DNA of 64,000 bases, from IMG/VR virus record IMGVR_UViG_3300007609_000005, positions 62,001 to 126,000 of that record; one strand, given 5' to 3'. The position numbers were made by a program, and so were the translations under genes. The notes beneath the pieces are model-generated. The model ran no database searches. It was not told the DNA's origin and saw only the letters and a list, made by a program, of their open reading frames with translations. Position 1 is the stretch's first letter. Each line of letters begins with the position of its first letter. Positions 15,926 to 24,539 of the stretch are shown piece by piece. Source of the stretch: a virus.

Positions 15926-16354
15926 ATGAAACACATACTCCCATTCAATGAAGATAATAATGACAATGGTCTAAGTGATGACGACATTAAAGAACATTTC
16001 TATGATCTACTGGATAAAGGCTACGAGTATTCAGCCATCGATACAAGTGATTCTCGTTATATGAACATAAGCAAGGGATTAATGCAATCAGAGTTGAGTA
16101 GAGTTCCTGATGATGAACACCCATGGAAGAAGAAGAAAATATGTCTAAGTGGTCGAATAATAGATAACATCCCGTTAAATATTTTTAAAAAGAAAACCGA
16201 AAATGAACAGATAGTGGTGAATGGATGTGAAACTTTAGAGAAATTGTATGATGGTAGTGTTTTGTTATACCACGTAAATACTGAGGTAAATAATCTTTAT
16301 GGTGAGGGAATTCACCATGAAATAACTGTAATATTCATAGAAAGAACGTCTTAG
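15926..16354 (+). CDS. Internal-protein candidate
   Basis: 142 residues starting MKHILPFNEDNND. An acidic helical N-terminal part is followed by a strand-rich part (KICLSGRIIDNIPLNIF, GSVLLYHVNTEVNNLYGEGIHHEITVIFIE). No known domain is recognised. Membership of the capsid-targeted set is inferred from the first nine residues and the promoter. Confidence 0.65.
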   Translation: MKHILPFNEDNNDNGLSDDDIKEHFYDLLDKGYEYSAIDTSDSRYMNISKGLMQSELSRVPDDEHPWKKKKICLSGRIIDNIPLNIFKKKTENEQIVVNGCETLEKLYDGSVLLYHVNTEVNNLYGEGIHHEITVIFIERTS

Positions 16355-16378
16355 GTTATACACAACCAATAATAAAAA

Positions 16379-16945
16379 TTACACTAAGTAATCGAAAGCC
16401 TCTTTGTATAGGTTTATCAAATTCTTATCATACCTAGACTCATCTCTCCAAGCAGAGAATGATGCACTCATAGTAGAACCATCCAAAGTAGCAACCAAAT
16501 ATGTTTTTTTGTTTCCAACTATTTTCTGTAATTCCGATGGAGATAAACCATCCACATCTTCTTCGAAATAATCAATCTCTTGGATAGTACCAAGTGGATT
16601 CGTGTATGTTGCAGTTACCGGCAACTCTTCATAATATGTTACACCCAATTGATAAATTCCCTTTTTGACCATTAGTGCAGCCTTCTTCTCATCCACACTC
16701 GGAACAGTGTGCTTCATTATGGCAGACCAACTTGGTCTTTTCATATCTCCAACGTTCAAATAATCTTCTACATCAAAATTATAGTGATGATAAAGAACTT
16801 GTGACAGTAACCAATACTGATTACGTTCAATGCAATCATCTACGAACGAATAATATTTTATGAAGTTTTCACTGCCAAGTTTGGCAATTTTGTCTATCTT
16901 TCGATAGAAATTGTTCATTTGTCGTTTCTGTGATATCCAAGCCAT
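16379..16945 (-). CDS. Hypothetical protein, late-class promoter
   Basis: 188 residues starting MAWISQKRQMNNFYRKIDKIAKLG, without the targeting-like peptide. It is helical at the N-terminus, with a mixed C-terminal part (KKTYLVATLDGSTMSASFSAWRDESRYDKN). The late-like element at 16950-16958 is four bases upstream and overlaps the end of the 16956 gene. A structural or assembly role is possible but only inferred from promoter class. Confidence 0.6.
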   Translation of the reverse strand: MAWISQKRQMNNFYRKIDKIAKLGSENFIKYYSFVDDCIERNQYWLLSQVLYHHYNFDVEDYLNVGDMKRPSWSAIMKHTVPSVDEKKAALMVKKGIYQLGVTYYEELPVTATYTNPLGTIQEIDYFEEDVDGLSPSELQKIVGNKKTYLVATLDGSTMSASFSAWRDESRYDKNLINLYKEAFDYLV

Positions 16946-16949
16946 ATCC

Positions 16950-16958
16950 TATATATTA
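16950..16958 (-). promoter_or_regulatory. Late-promoter-like element TAATATATA
   Basis: Minus-strand TAATATATA, four bases before the ATG at 16945, overlapping the stop codon of the next upstream gene. Confidence 0.55.
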
Positions 16959-18005
16959 GAATGTACCATCAGTCCGAACTTTATCTTCGGTAGGTTGCAC
17001 CTCTTCCTCATTCTGGCTTGCTTCTGCTTCTGCCTCAACTTTAACCTCTTCCTTTGGTTCTTCTGTGGCCTCTCCACTCTCTTCACTTCCTTTCTTGGTC
17101 TTTTCATCATACCTATCTACTTGGATAACTTTACCTAGATCTATTTTGAATCCCTCATTATCACCTTCATCGGTTCTCACTTGAACTTGCCGTTTAGGAC
17201 CAGAACCATCAAGTAGTTCGATGACAGTTGCCCTAGTTCCTTCATAATTATCATTATCTTGTGCATTTGACTTTGAGAAATATGTTATTTTATCACCCTT
17301 CTCTATTTCATTCTTAGGATCAAGGAAGGGAGATTCTTCCCACTGATAATTATCTGGGTCATCCATTGCCATTTCCATATCAAACTCAGAAGAAACCTCC
17401 TTAGGCTCTTTTTTAAGTGTTTCTGTTTCTTGTTTCTCCAATTCGACATTTTGTTCAGTCTTTTTTTGGAGATCGTTGGCAATATTGCTCAGATCATTAT
17501 TATTCTTCAACTGTTCCTCACTTATGCCCACTTGGTCATAGATAATTGCCCTTTCCCTTTCGAGAAGTTCTTGTTGCATTTCTATTTTCATTAACTTGAT
17601 ATAGTTTTTCATTCGTGGGTCTTTTTCCTCTTTCATCTGTTCTTTGAAACGAATGTCAAACTTCTCCTTGGATAATTTTATTTGCTTTTCAAAATTTTCC
17701 TTATTCTCTTTATAAGCATTACTCAGTTCTTCCATTTTCTTATCATCGACTTCCGGTTCTCCTTCTTGTGTAGTTTTAACATATTCTGCAAAATCTCTCA
17801 GAGATTTCAACATAATATTCTGTTTGGCAATCAATTCTGCTTTATAATCTTCGATTATTTTCTCAACTTCGGCTGCCGAGCCGAACATTTTGGAGAATTC
17901 TTTTGATACTTTGTTCTTAACCATATTCTTTAGTTTGTTGAACATATCTCCAACAACACCCTCATTATATTTCTTGTGTGATTCAAATGTCCTTATATAC
18001 CTCAT
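16956..18005 (-). CDS. Coiled-coil internal-protein candidate with acidic tail
   Basis: 349 residues starting MRYIRTFESHKKYNEG. Residues about 20-180 are a long charged coiled coil (IIEDYKAELIAKQNIMLKSLRDF). Residues about 225-305 contain an SH3/KOW-like segment (KGDKITYFSKSN...RATVIELLDGS...QVQVRTDEG). The last 50 residues are Glu-rich. The overall shape recalls phage scaffold or core proteins that are cleaved during head maturation. A late-like element lies at 18027-18036. Confidence 0.6.
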   Translation of the reverse strand: MRYIRTFESHKKYNEGVVGDMFNKLKNMVKNKVSKEFSKMFGSAAEVEKIIEDYKAELIAKQNIMLKSLRDFAEYVKTTQEGEPEVDDKKMEELSNAYKENKENFEKQIKLSKEKFDIRFKEQMKEEKDPRMKNYIKLMKIEMQQELLERERAIIYDQVGISEEQLKNNNDLSNIANDLQKKTEQNVELEKQETETLKKEPKEVSSEFDMEMAMDDPDNYQWEESPFLDPKNEIEKGDKITYFSKSNAQDNDNYEGTRATVIELLDGSGPKRQVQVRTDEGDNEGFKIDLGKVIQVDRYDEKTKKGSEESGEATEEPKEEVKVEAEAEASQNEEEVQPTEDKVRTDGTF

Positions 18006-18026
18006 AATAGCTCTTTTATTGTAACA

Positions 18027-18036
18027 TATATATTAA
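18027..18036 (-). promoter_or_regulatory. Late-promoter-like element TTAATATATA
   Basis: Minus-strand TTAATATATA, 21 bases before the ATG at 18005, representing the longer-leader group of these elements. Confidence 0.55.
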
Positions 18037-18047
18037 ATACCAATTCA

Positions 18048-18719
18048 TTAAACCTCTTCAACAAGAACTTGGCCCTTTCCCATTTCCACCAATGCTGCAA
18101 ACCGGTGGTTGAAATCCGTTAACGTATATTCTTTATTATCTTTCCAATATTCCAATATTTCTTTAAATCCCATATACAGATCGTGGTCATAATCACCTTC
18201 CCTATCCTCATCATCCATTATATCTTTATTATAAACAATATCCAGATCATCTACATCTCTCACATCGGACAGTTCCATTTCATCATTGAACCCAAATTCC
18301 CAAGGGCTACTTATAATATCAAATTTACTAAGGTCAAATAACTTCATATATTCCTTAGATAGTATCTCCCAAGCAATTTCGAAATTTTCATTTTCATCCA
18401 AATATTCTAACATCTCTTCCAAATTATTACACAACCCTAAAGGATTTGACTGAACAGGGAAGGTCTGAGTTATACCACCCTCATTGAAATATTGGATATA
18501 CCTCTTTATTTGGTCCGGATAAAATAAATTCTCTTCCGTATACTCTATCAAATCCACACTCACCATTGTATCATTCCCGGATAACTCATAAAGTATTCCA
18601 TCACAATACTCATAATCATGACCATCATCAGCTACCGTTTTAGTGATATCATATTCATCACCATCATTCAACGTATGATAAGAGGTTGCCTCATTGAATT
18701 CTTTAAAGTTTTTGATCAT
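18048..18719 (-). CDS. Acidic internal-protein candidate
   Basis: 223 residues starting MIKNFKEFNEATSYH. The protein is strongly acidic (many Asp/Glu, for example DVRDVDDLDIVYNKDIMDDEDREGDYDHD). No known domain is recognised. The late-like element at 18726-18735 is six bases upstream. The acidity could suit binding to DNA-binding host proteins, but this is speculation. Confidence 0.65.
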   Translation of the reverse strand: MIKNFKEFNEATSYHTLNDGDEYDITKTVADDGHDYEYCDGILYELSGNDTMVSVDLIEYTEENLFYPDQIKRYIQYFNEGGITQTFPVQSNPLGLCNNLEEMLEYLDENENFEIAWEILSKEYMKLFDLSKFDIISSPWEFGFNDEMELSDVRDVDDLDIVYNKDIMDDEDREGDYDHDLYMGFKEILEYWKDNKEYTLTDFNHRFAALVEMGKGQVLVEEV

Positions 18720-18725
18720 GTCATA

Positions 18726-18735
18726 TATATATTAA
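18726..18735 (-). promoter_or_regulatory. Late-promoter-like element TTAATATATA
   Basis: Minus-strand TTAATATATA, six bases before the ATG at 18719. Confidence 0.55.
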
Positions 18736-18785
18736 AAACTTAGACATATATACATAGTATAATAATTAAAATAGATACACAGAAT

Positions 18786-19343
18786 ATGAATTGGAAAGAA
18801 TACTTACAGCTATCAGAAAAAACATTATCGACAGAATTCCATGTTGGTACAAAAACCGAAAACCTATTGCATGCAATAATGGGCATTCTCACTGAACTTG
18901 AAGAACTTATAATAAATCACGATGACGAATATGATGATGCCAATGTACTGGAAGAAGTTGGTGATATCACTTGGTATTTGGCAATAATCGGAAGGGAATA
19001 TGATATTGACTGGACACCGGATGAAGATGTTTATACACAAGTTCAATGCTCCAAGACAGAATATATAATGAAAATGATAAAAGCATCACTTAAAATGTTA
19101 GATGTGATGAAAAAGAAAATTTACTATAACAAACCAATTAATGACCAATTCATAATTGAACAAACAAGAATTGTTATGACAAACCTATATCTGTATTTTG
19201 ATAAATCAAATACAAAATTCAATTCTTGTTTTGATGTTAATATTGCAAAATTGAAACAGAGATATGGTGATAAATTCACATCAGAAAAAGCAATCAATAG
19301 AGATTTGGGTTCTGAAAGAAAAATTTTGGAAAATGGAAATTAA
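18786..19343 (+). CDS. MazG-like nucleoside triphosphate pyrophosphohydrolase
   Basis: 185 residues. HAIMGILTELEELIINHDDEYDDANVLEEVGDITWYLAIIG (about 29-69) carries the ExxE...ExxD metal motif of all-alpha NTP pyrophosphatases. The C-terminal IAKLKQRYGDKFTSEKAINRDLGSERKILE matches phage MazG-like proteins. The family cleaves (d)NTPs to monophosphates and may modify the nucleotide pool or alarmone signalling. It leads a run with PRPP synthetase. Confidence 0.85.
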   Translation: MNWKEYLQLSEKTLSTEFHVGTKTENLLHAIMGILTELEELIINHDDEYDDANVLEEVGDITWYLAIIGREYDIDWTPDEDVYTQVQCSKTEYIMKMIKASLKMLDVMKKKIYYNKPINDQFIIEQTRIVMTNLYLYFDKSNTKFNSCFDVNIAKLKQRYGDKFTSEKAINRDLGSERKILENGN

Positions 19344-19381
19344 TTTATAATTTTGTAAAACAAACTAAAACAAACGAAGTA

Positions 19382-19645
19382 ATGAGCCACCAACAAGGAG
19401 AAATGACATTTCAAGAATTCAATGAGAGAGTTATGACCACGAAACATTCTGTGTGGTTTGATGCATTACATATCCAAAAAAGAAAAAGACTTTATAGAGA
19501 ATGGGGATATTTCTCAAATGACCTAATTGGGAAAAATAAAAAACCATCACTCAGAAAGTTTATTTACAACATAAGAAATAATAGACAGTATTATACAGTA
19601 CCCAAGCAGGCATTGAGAAAAAATATTTTAGATAAAATACTATGA
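19382..19645 (+). CDS. Small basic hypothetical protein
   Basis: 87 residues, basic, with Arg/Lys-rich helices (HIQKRKRLYREWGYF, LRKFIYNIRNNRQYY) and the ending RKNILDKIL, a tail variant. It overlaps prs by ATGA. Possibly nucleic-acid binding by charge; function unknown. Confidence 0.6.
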   Translation: MSHQQGEMTFQEFNERVMTTKHSVWFDALHIQKRKRLYREWGYFSNDLIGKNKKPSLRKFIYNIRNNRQYYTVPKQALRKNILDKIL

Positions 19646-20610
19646 AGATTTTTGCAGGATCAAATTACGAACACCTAACAGACCTGGTTATTGATGGTCT
19701 GAATGAAACAAGGTTATCAACATCGAAAGTTGATATCGGTAAATTAAAAATAGACCATTTCAAAGATGGTGAAATGTTGCCACTGTTCAAAGAATCTATT
19801 CGATCAGAACATGTTTTCTATTTGAACTCAACATCATCTTCTGATGAATGGGTGGAGACATTCTTGGCAATGGATGCTATCAAACGATCAGGTTGCAAAA
19901 GACTAACTCTTTTGATTCCATTCCTTGGGTATTCACGCCAAGATAAAGCCGACCACCTACGCACTTCCATAGGTGCAAAGATGTTTGCAGATATCTTTGA
20001 TAAATTGAGTGAAAAGATGCACGTTGATATGATTACATTAGACCTCCATTCCAAGGCGGTTCAAGGATTTTATGATATTCCGGTCATCCACCTTATGGGC
20101 ACTCGTCTATTTGTTGAATATATCAATAAAATGAACCTTGATAATATCTGCATTGTTGCTCCGGACCGAGGTGCTGCAGACCGAGCAAATGCAGTACATA
20201 AAAAAATTCCAGGTTCAGAATTGGCAATCATCAATAAACAACGCATTGTTCCCAATAAAGTACATTCTATGGATTTGTTAGGTTCTGTTGAAGGAATGAA
20301 TGTCATAATAATCGATGATATGGCAGATACTTGTGGAACTTTATGCAAAGCATCTGACCTCCTATTGGAGAATGGTGCTGAGTCAGTAAGGGCAATGACC
20401 ACGCACGGCATTCTGTCAGGTGATGCACTAAATAAATTAGAAAACTCAAGTCTTGAATACCTTATGGTATTCGACACCATATCATCTGTATCTGATAAGG
20501 AAAAGAAATGTAGCAAGTTGAAAGTAGTTACTTGCTCAACAATGCTTTACGAATCGATAAATGCATTGAACAGACATATTTCAATTCAAACAAACGTAAA
20601 CGATAAGTAA
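19642..20610 (+). CDS. prs: Ribose-phosphate pyrophosphokinase (PRPP synthetase) homologue
   Basis: 322 residues, normal family length. SRQDKADHLRTSIGAKMFADIF (about 95-116), LDLHSKAVQGFYDIP, VAPDRGAADRAN and the PRPP loop VIIIDDMADTCGT are present. The enzyme makes PRPP from ribose-5-phosphate and ATP for nucleotide and NAD synthesis. Some phage homologues instead pyrophosphorylate ADP-ribose to rebuild NAD (the NARP1 route). No nicotinamide transferase is seen in this window, so the plain PRPP role is the default. Confidence 0.88.
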   Translation: MKIFAGSNYEHLTDLVIDGLNETRLSTSKVDIGKLKIDHFKDGEMLPLFKESIRSEHVFYLNSTSSSDEWVETFLAMDAIKRSGCKRLTLLIPFLGYSRQDKADHLRTSIGAKMFADIFDKLSEKMHVDMITLDLHSKAVQGFYDIPVIHLMGTRLFVEYINKMNLDNICIVAPDRGAADRANAVHKKIPGSELAIINKQRIVPNKVHSMDLLGSVEGMNVIIIDDMADTCGTLCKASDLLLENGAESVRAMTTHGILSGDALNKLENSSLEYLMVFDTISSVSDKEKKCSKLKVVTCSTMLYESINALNRHISIQTNVNDK

Positions 20611-21111
20611 ATGGAACCATCTGTGGCTTTCACATCCTTCGGTATTCTTTTGGGCATTATATTCACTTGTATGTGTCTTCTAATATTCACCTTGACCATT
20701 TCAAATAAATCACTTAAAAATGAAGTGGATTCACTTAAAAAATATAGGGAGAAATTTTCAAAACGAAAGAATAAACTAAGAAAGGGAATTTATCAGACAA
20801 AATGGTTTAATGTTAAGGATAAAGAAATAAACCCAAACAACTATGCATCATGGTCTACGACTTTTACAGTACAAGAACTTGGAGAAAAGACCGGTAACAA
20901 AACAAAGGTTGAAATAATCGATTGCTTTTGTAGTGACCGTTCAAAGTTAGAAACATTGGATTATTATAAGAATTGGTTGAATGATAAATATGGTGGTTAT
21001 GTCGATTTGAGTAATATTGAATGGATAGAAACAAAGTCCAAAGACGAAATAAGGGGAGAAAAATTAGAAGAGATCCTATCTTCCGAAGATACAGATAAAC
21101 AATATTCATAA
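20611..21111 (+). CDS. Single-pass membrane protein, unknown function
   Basis: 166 residues, starting immediately after the prs stop. Residues about 8-30 (FGILLGIIFTCMCLLIFTLTI) form one membrane segment, followed by a charged helix and a mixed C-terminal domain. A KLEEIL segment sits near the C-terminus (EKLEEILSSEDTD). Function unknown. Confidence 0.65.
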   Translation: MEPSVAFTSFGILLGIIFTCMCLLIFTLTISNKSLKNEVDSLKKYREKFSKRKNKLRKGIYQTKWFNVKDKEINPNNYASWSTTFTVQELGEKTGNKTKVEIIDCFCSDRSKLETLDYYKNWLNDKYGGYVDLSNIEWIETKSKDEIRGEKLEEILSSEDTDKQYS

Positions 21112-21176
21112 ATTAGTGGGATATGTATAAACAAACCATACAAAATATTCTATAATTAAAAAATAGAATATTATGA

Positions 21177-22376
21177 ATGGCAGTAAAGCTTATATTAACC
21201 CAGATAATGAAAGACGAGGCACACGTTGCCCATCGAATGCTGAATTCGATTAAACCCATTGTTGATGGCATCGTTGTTATCGATACCGGTTCAACAGACG
21301 ACTCTATAAATATCGTAAAGAAATGGGGTGAAGACAATGGTGTAGAAACACACGTATTCGAAAGACCATTTGATAACTTTGAAGACTCACGTAACGAATC
21401 TTTTAAAAAGGCAAGAGAAGTATTCCTTGGTCGAGATGATAATCACACTTACTACAATTTTTGGTTGGACTTTGATGAACAATTGATAATCGACCCAAGC
21501 TTCAAAAAGAATAAACTCAATAAAGACCTTTATATGTTCAACACATATATCAAGACGATGAAATATACTCGTAATGAACTATGTAGATTGGACAAGGATT
21601 TCCGATTCTATGGTCCGGTACATGAGTTTATTGTCCCGCCAAATGGACCAGATGGGAAACCCGATAAAACAATTACATCTGCACTCTTAGATGGTATTAC
21701 TGTCAAGGTTGAAATGGATGGTGGTTCATGGCAAGGTAATATATCACACAAATATAAATCACATGCACATTCATTGGAGAAATATATCGATGAAAGTAGG
21801 GAAGATCCGAGATGGGTATTTTACACTGCACAATCATATCACGACTCTGCATGTGTTCCGGAAAATAAACAAGAGAATGATGAACGGCTAAGAAGATCTT
21901 TGTACTATTATAAGGAAAGAGTTCAAAGACCAGATGGTTATTATGAGGAGATTTTCTACTCACAATACCGAATTGCCACGATAATGAGGGCAATGGAAGA
22001 ACCTTGGAACTTGTGTCTTAACGAATTCTTAAAGGCACATAGTATGGATCCACTAAGGGGAGAACCAATAAAAGCAATTTCCGATTATTATTTAGCACTT
22101 GGTGAATGGAATAATGCATATATATTCACCTCACTTGGTAAAAAGTTATACCATGGAAATAACCCATACCCAAAACGACTTCTTTTTGTTGATGAAACCA
22201 TGTATGTTTGGAAATTCTTGGAGGCACATGCGGCAGCCTGTTTTTATACAAATCGAAAATCTGAGGCAAAACAGACATATTTGGAAATGAGTTCAATAAT
22301 GAAATCTCAACCACAGTTTTTCACACAAGATGATATCCAAAAAATACAATCCAATGCACAGTTTTTCACTCAGTAG
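21177..22376 (+). CDS. Family 2 glycosyltransferase
   Basis: 399 residues. ILTQIMKDEAHVAHRMLNSIKPIVDGIVVIDTGSTDDS (about 5-42) is the GT2 nucleotide-sugar binding start. NFWLDFDEQLII (about 98-109) supplies the acidic metal motif. The C-terminal 200 residues are helical, resembling TPR-like repeats (ISDYYLALGEWNNAYIF). The start at 21177 fits the family; the ATG four bases earlier is in another frame. Acceptor unknown: phage DNA, virion or host glycan. Confidence 0.82.
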   Translation: MAVKLILTQIMKDEAHVAHRMLNSIKPIVDGIVVIDTGSTDDSINIVKKWGEDNGVETHVFERPFDNFEDSRNESFKKAREVFLGRDDNHTYYNFWLDFDEQLIIDPSFKKNKLNKDLYMFNTYIKTMKYTRNELCRLDKDFRFYGPVHEFIVPPNGPDGKPDKTITSALLDGITVKVEMDGGSWQGNISHKYKSHAHSLEKYIDESREDPRWVFYTAQSYHDSACVPENKQENDERLRRSLYYYKERVQRPDGYYEEIFYSQYRIATIMRAMEEPWNLCLNEFLKAHSMDPLRGEPIKAISDYYLALGEWNNAYIFTSLGKKLYHGNNPYPKRLLFVDETMYVWKFLEAHAAACFYTNRKSEAKQTYLEMSSIMKSQPQFFTQDDIQKIQSNAQFFTQ

Positions 22377-22394
22377 TTTTGTGAATAATGCAAT

Positions 22395-22466
22395 AGACCT
22401 CTTCATAGTTTTTTGTTATTTCCTTGGTGAAAGGAAGTTACCAAAATATGTGAAGAGGTCTTTTTT
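22395..22466 (+). terminator. Long-range hairpin with T-tract after the GT2 gene
   Basis: AGACCTCTTCA (22395-22405) pairs with TGAAGAGGTCT (22451-22461), an 11-bp perfect stem followed by TTTTTT. The 45-base loop itself contains a TTCCTT...AAGGAA hairpin. It may terminate the glycosyltransferase transcript, but it also overlaps the likely start of the next gene, so a regulatory role is possible. Confidence 0.5.
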
Positions 22467-22740
22467 ATTCAATAATGAACTTGAAGTAAAAGTTTGGGCA
22501 CTTACTGGAAATGAGGAGGATATAACAGATGCCATCAACTCAGTATTCTTATTTGAAAAACCCACTATCACTAATTTCCATAAACTAAGAAAACACAAAC
22601 TATTGAGTAAATTCATAGAATTATGTTTAAAAAGGGAAATTTATACAAAGCCAAAGTCAATGCTGCCATATATTAGGTGTACAACAGAATCCATACAAGT
22701 AGCCAGACGTAAAAAACTTAAAAAGATATTAGGTAAATAG
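22450..22740 (+). CDS. Small basic hypothetical protein, GTG start, C-terminal KLKKIL tail
   Basis: 96 residues from a GTG at 22450, the first plausible start after the hairpin. Upstream sequence in the same frame overlaps the glycosyltransferase and hairpin. LEVKVWALTGNEEDITDAINSVF is followed by basic helices and the ending ARRKKLKKILGK. Start and expression are uncertain because the GTG lies next to the hairpin's right arm. Confidence 0.45.
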   Translation: MKRSFLFNNELEVKVWALTGNEEDITDAINSVFLFEKPTITNFHKLRKHKLLSKFIELCLKREIYTKPKSMLPYIRCTTESIQVARRKKLKKILGK

Positions 22741-22794
22741 GTTCATTTAACTAAATGCAAACCTTGTTTCAGGACTATCAATCAAATATTTCGA

Positions 22795-23295
22795 TTAAGC
22801 AAATAAATCTTCATCTGGCCCACTCATTCCGTCCAATTCAATTCCATCTATAAAATTGAAAAGTTCTATCAGATATTTATCTTTAATATCCTCTATATAC
22901 CCATTTATTATCGATGGGTCCAATGATACTTCTTCTGTCTGAATATCTTTCCACTCACCCACTTCATAATTCTCATCAGGATCATCTGCAGAAACTTTTT
23001 TATAAAGAGTTATCCCAAGAGTATATTGGTGATTGTGAAATAAATCAACTTCTATTTGATAGTTTTCATTTTCTGTTACCCAAGTTATATCGTCTGTATC
23101 ATAATTGTGTTCCAATGCAAACCCACGGAGTTCGTGTCTAAGTGGCCACTTCTCGTAGTACTCATCATATAATAAATCATCAAGTTCTTTGGATATTCTA
23201 TCCATATCCTCTGCCTCAGAATCCACACCAACTAATTCACCTTTATCATTTACCATAAATGATTCTTTGAATTTATTATATTTAAGTAATGCCAT
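22795..23295 (-). CDS. Acidic internal-protein candidate
   Basis: 166 residues starting MALLKYNKFKESFMVN, a targeting-peptide variant. It is very acidic (DSEAEDMDRISKELDDLLYDEYYE...DDPDENYEVGEW). No known domain is recognised. A late-like element (23311-23320) lies 15 bases upstream, back to back with the Bacteroidota-type promoter of the RNA ligase gene. Confidence 0.6.
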   Translation of the reverse strand: MALLKYNKFKESFMVNDKGELVGVDSEAEDMDRISKELDDLLYDEYYEKWPLRHELRGFALEHNYDTDDITWVTENENYQIEVDLFHNHQYTLGITLYKKVSADDPDENYEVGEWKDIQTEEVSLDPSIINGYIEDIKDKYLIELFNFIDGIELDGMSGPDEDLFA

Positions 23296-23310
23296 TATTC
23301 TTTGTTTTCT

Positions 23311-23320
23311 TATATATTAA
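23311..23320 (-). promoter_or_regulatory. Late-promoter-like element TTAATATATA
   Basis: Exact minus-strand TTAATATATA, 15 bases before the ATG at 23295. Confidence 0.55.
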
Positions 23321-23323
23321 TAT

Positions 23324-23331
23324 TACCTTTG
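23324..23331 (+). promoter_or_regulatory. Bacteroidota-type -7 promoter element TACCTTTG
   Basis: TACCTTTG ends five bases before the RNA ligase ATG at 23337, which predicts a leaderless transcript. Confidence 0.55.
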
Positions 23332-23336
23332 TATAA

Positions 23337-23987
23337 ATGAGTAAGTACGGATCAACATTTCATTTACCATTCTCACCTGGTCTATCAAGAGATGATAAAA
23401 GGTCAAATGACCAATCACAATTGTTAGGTAAGGAAATAATCATTACTGAGAAATTAGATGGCGAGAACACGGGGATAACAAGGCCCGGAGTTTATGCAAG
23501 AAGTCATGTTGAATTCACAAAAAACCCTTGGGCAACAATGGTTCGACAATTACACGGTCGAATCGGATATGAAATACCGGAAAATGTATTTCTATTCGGT
23601 GAAAATATGGAAGGTATCCATAGTATTGAGTATTCAAATCTAACATCACCTTTCTACCTTTTCGGAATCCGAGAGAATACAACTTGGTGGTCTTGGGATG
23701 AAGTTGAAGAATGGGCTTACCTTTTGGACATACCAGTTGCCCCCGTTCTCTTCCGAGGAAGTGTGGAATCCATAAAAGAATTACAAAACAAAATTGAAAC
23801 TTTTATGGAAAGTGGTTCTATATTAGGTGGTCTTATAGAAGGGGTTGTTGTAAGAACAGCCACCGAATTTGAAGATAGTGAGTTCCAAACACACGTACAA
23901 AAGTATGTAAGAGAGAACCATGTTCAAACTGATGAACACTGGAGAGTGAATTGGAAAAGAGCAAACATTAAATTTGGAAATATTTAA
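23337..23987 (+). CDS. RNA ligase, Rnl2-like nucleotidyltransferase
   Basis: 216 residues. IITEKLDGENTGI (about 34-46) has the KxDG nucleotidyl-lysine motif. FLFGENMEG (about 83-91) is motif IIIa-like, LIEGVVVRT (about 165-173) is motif IV, and KYVRENH (about 190-196) is motif V-like. The family seals RNA nicks using ATP and in phages counters host tRNA or rRNA cleavage. The N-terminal segment FHLPFSPG fits known small phage RNA ligases. Confidence 0.8.
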   Translation: MSKYGSTFHLPFSPGLSRDDKRSNDQSQLLGKEIIITEKLDGENTGITRPGVYARSHVEFTKNPWATMVRQLHGRIGYEIPENVFLFGENMEGIHSIEYSNLTSPFYLFGIRENTTWWSWDEVEEWAYLLDIPVAPVLFRGSVESIKELQNKIETFMESGSILGGLIEGVVVRTATEFEDSEFQTHVQKYVRENHVQTDEHWRVNWKRANIKFGNI

Positions 23988-24018
23988 TGTTATCAATAAT
24001 TAGAAAAACGAATAAAAG

Positions 24019-24519
24019 ATGACAACAACAATCAAAAATCAAAAACTGTTTTGTTCTAAATGTGGTGGGGAATTTTCACTACAATACCCATTAGGAGTGT
24101 CCGAACTAGCAGAAAAAACCAAAGCATTTGACGAGTTACACAAAGACTGTAAACAAACTTGGACCGAACCAAAAGCAGATCAAACAAAAAGTATAAAAGA
24201 AAAGGCCATATGGTGGATGGGATGTGGTGAAAGGGGAATGAGTTCCGAAACAATGTGGAATTTTTTTATGGGTGAAAGAAACTTCCCAATCCATCACCCA
24301 TATGACCCTGGCGATTTCAAACGATGCTACAAACTATTGGAAGCCGTTCCGGAATGGAAAACGGAACTTTATGAACTCAAATCACTGTCAACTGCTTGGA
24401 GCAACTTAGTTGATAATTGGCCCGAACTAACCGAAATGTTTGAGGAAAATGTAAGAACTGAATGGAAGGAAACCAAACGAATTGGTATGTATGAATTTAT
24501 GCAGACCTTAATTCGTTAA
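24019..24519 (+). CDS. Hypothetical protein with N-terminal zinc-ribbon-like motif
   Basis: 166 residues. LFCSKCGGEF near the N-terminus and a later HKDC (about 48-51) could bind one zinc. The rest is Trp-rich and helical (AIWWMGCGERGMSSETMWNFFMGE, LSTAWSNLVDNWPELTEMF). No family is recognised. Confidence 0.65.
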   Translation: MTTTIKNQKLFCSKCGGEFSLQYPLGVSELAEKTKAFDELHKDCKQTWTEPKADQTKSIKEKAIWWMGCGERGMSSETMWNFFMGERNFPIHHPYDPGDFKRCYKLLEAVPEWKTELYELKSLSTAWSNLVDNWPELTEMFEENVRTEWKETKRIGMYEFMQTLIR

Positions 24520-24539
24520 TAGAGATAAAAAAGTATCAA

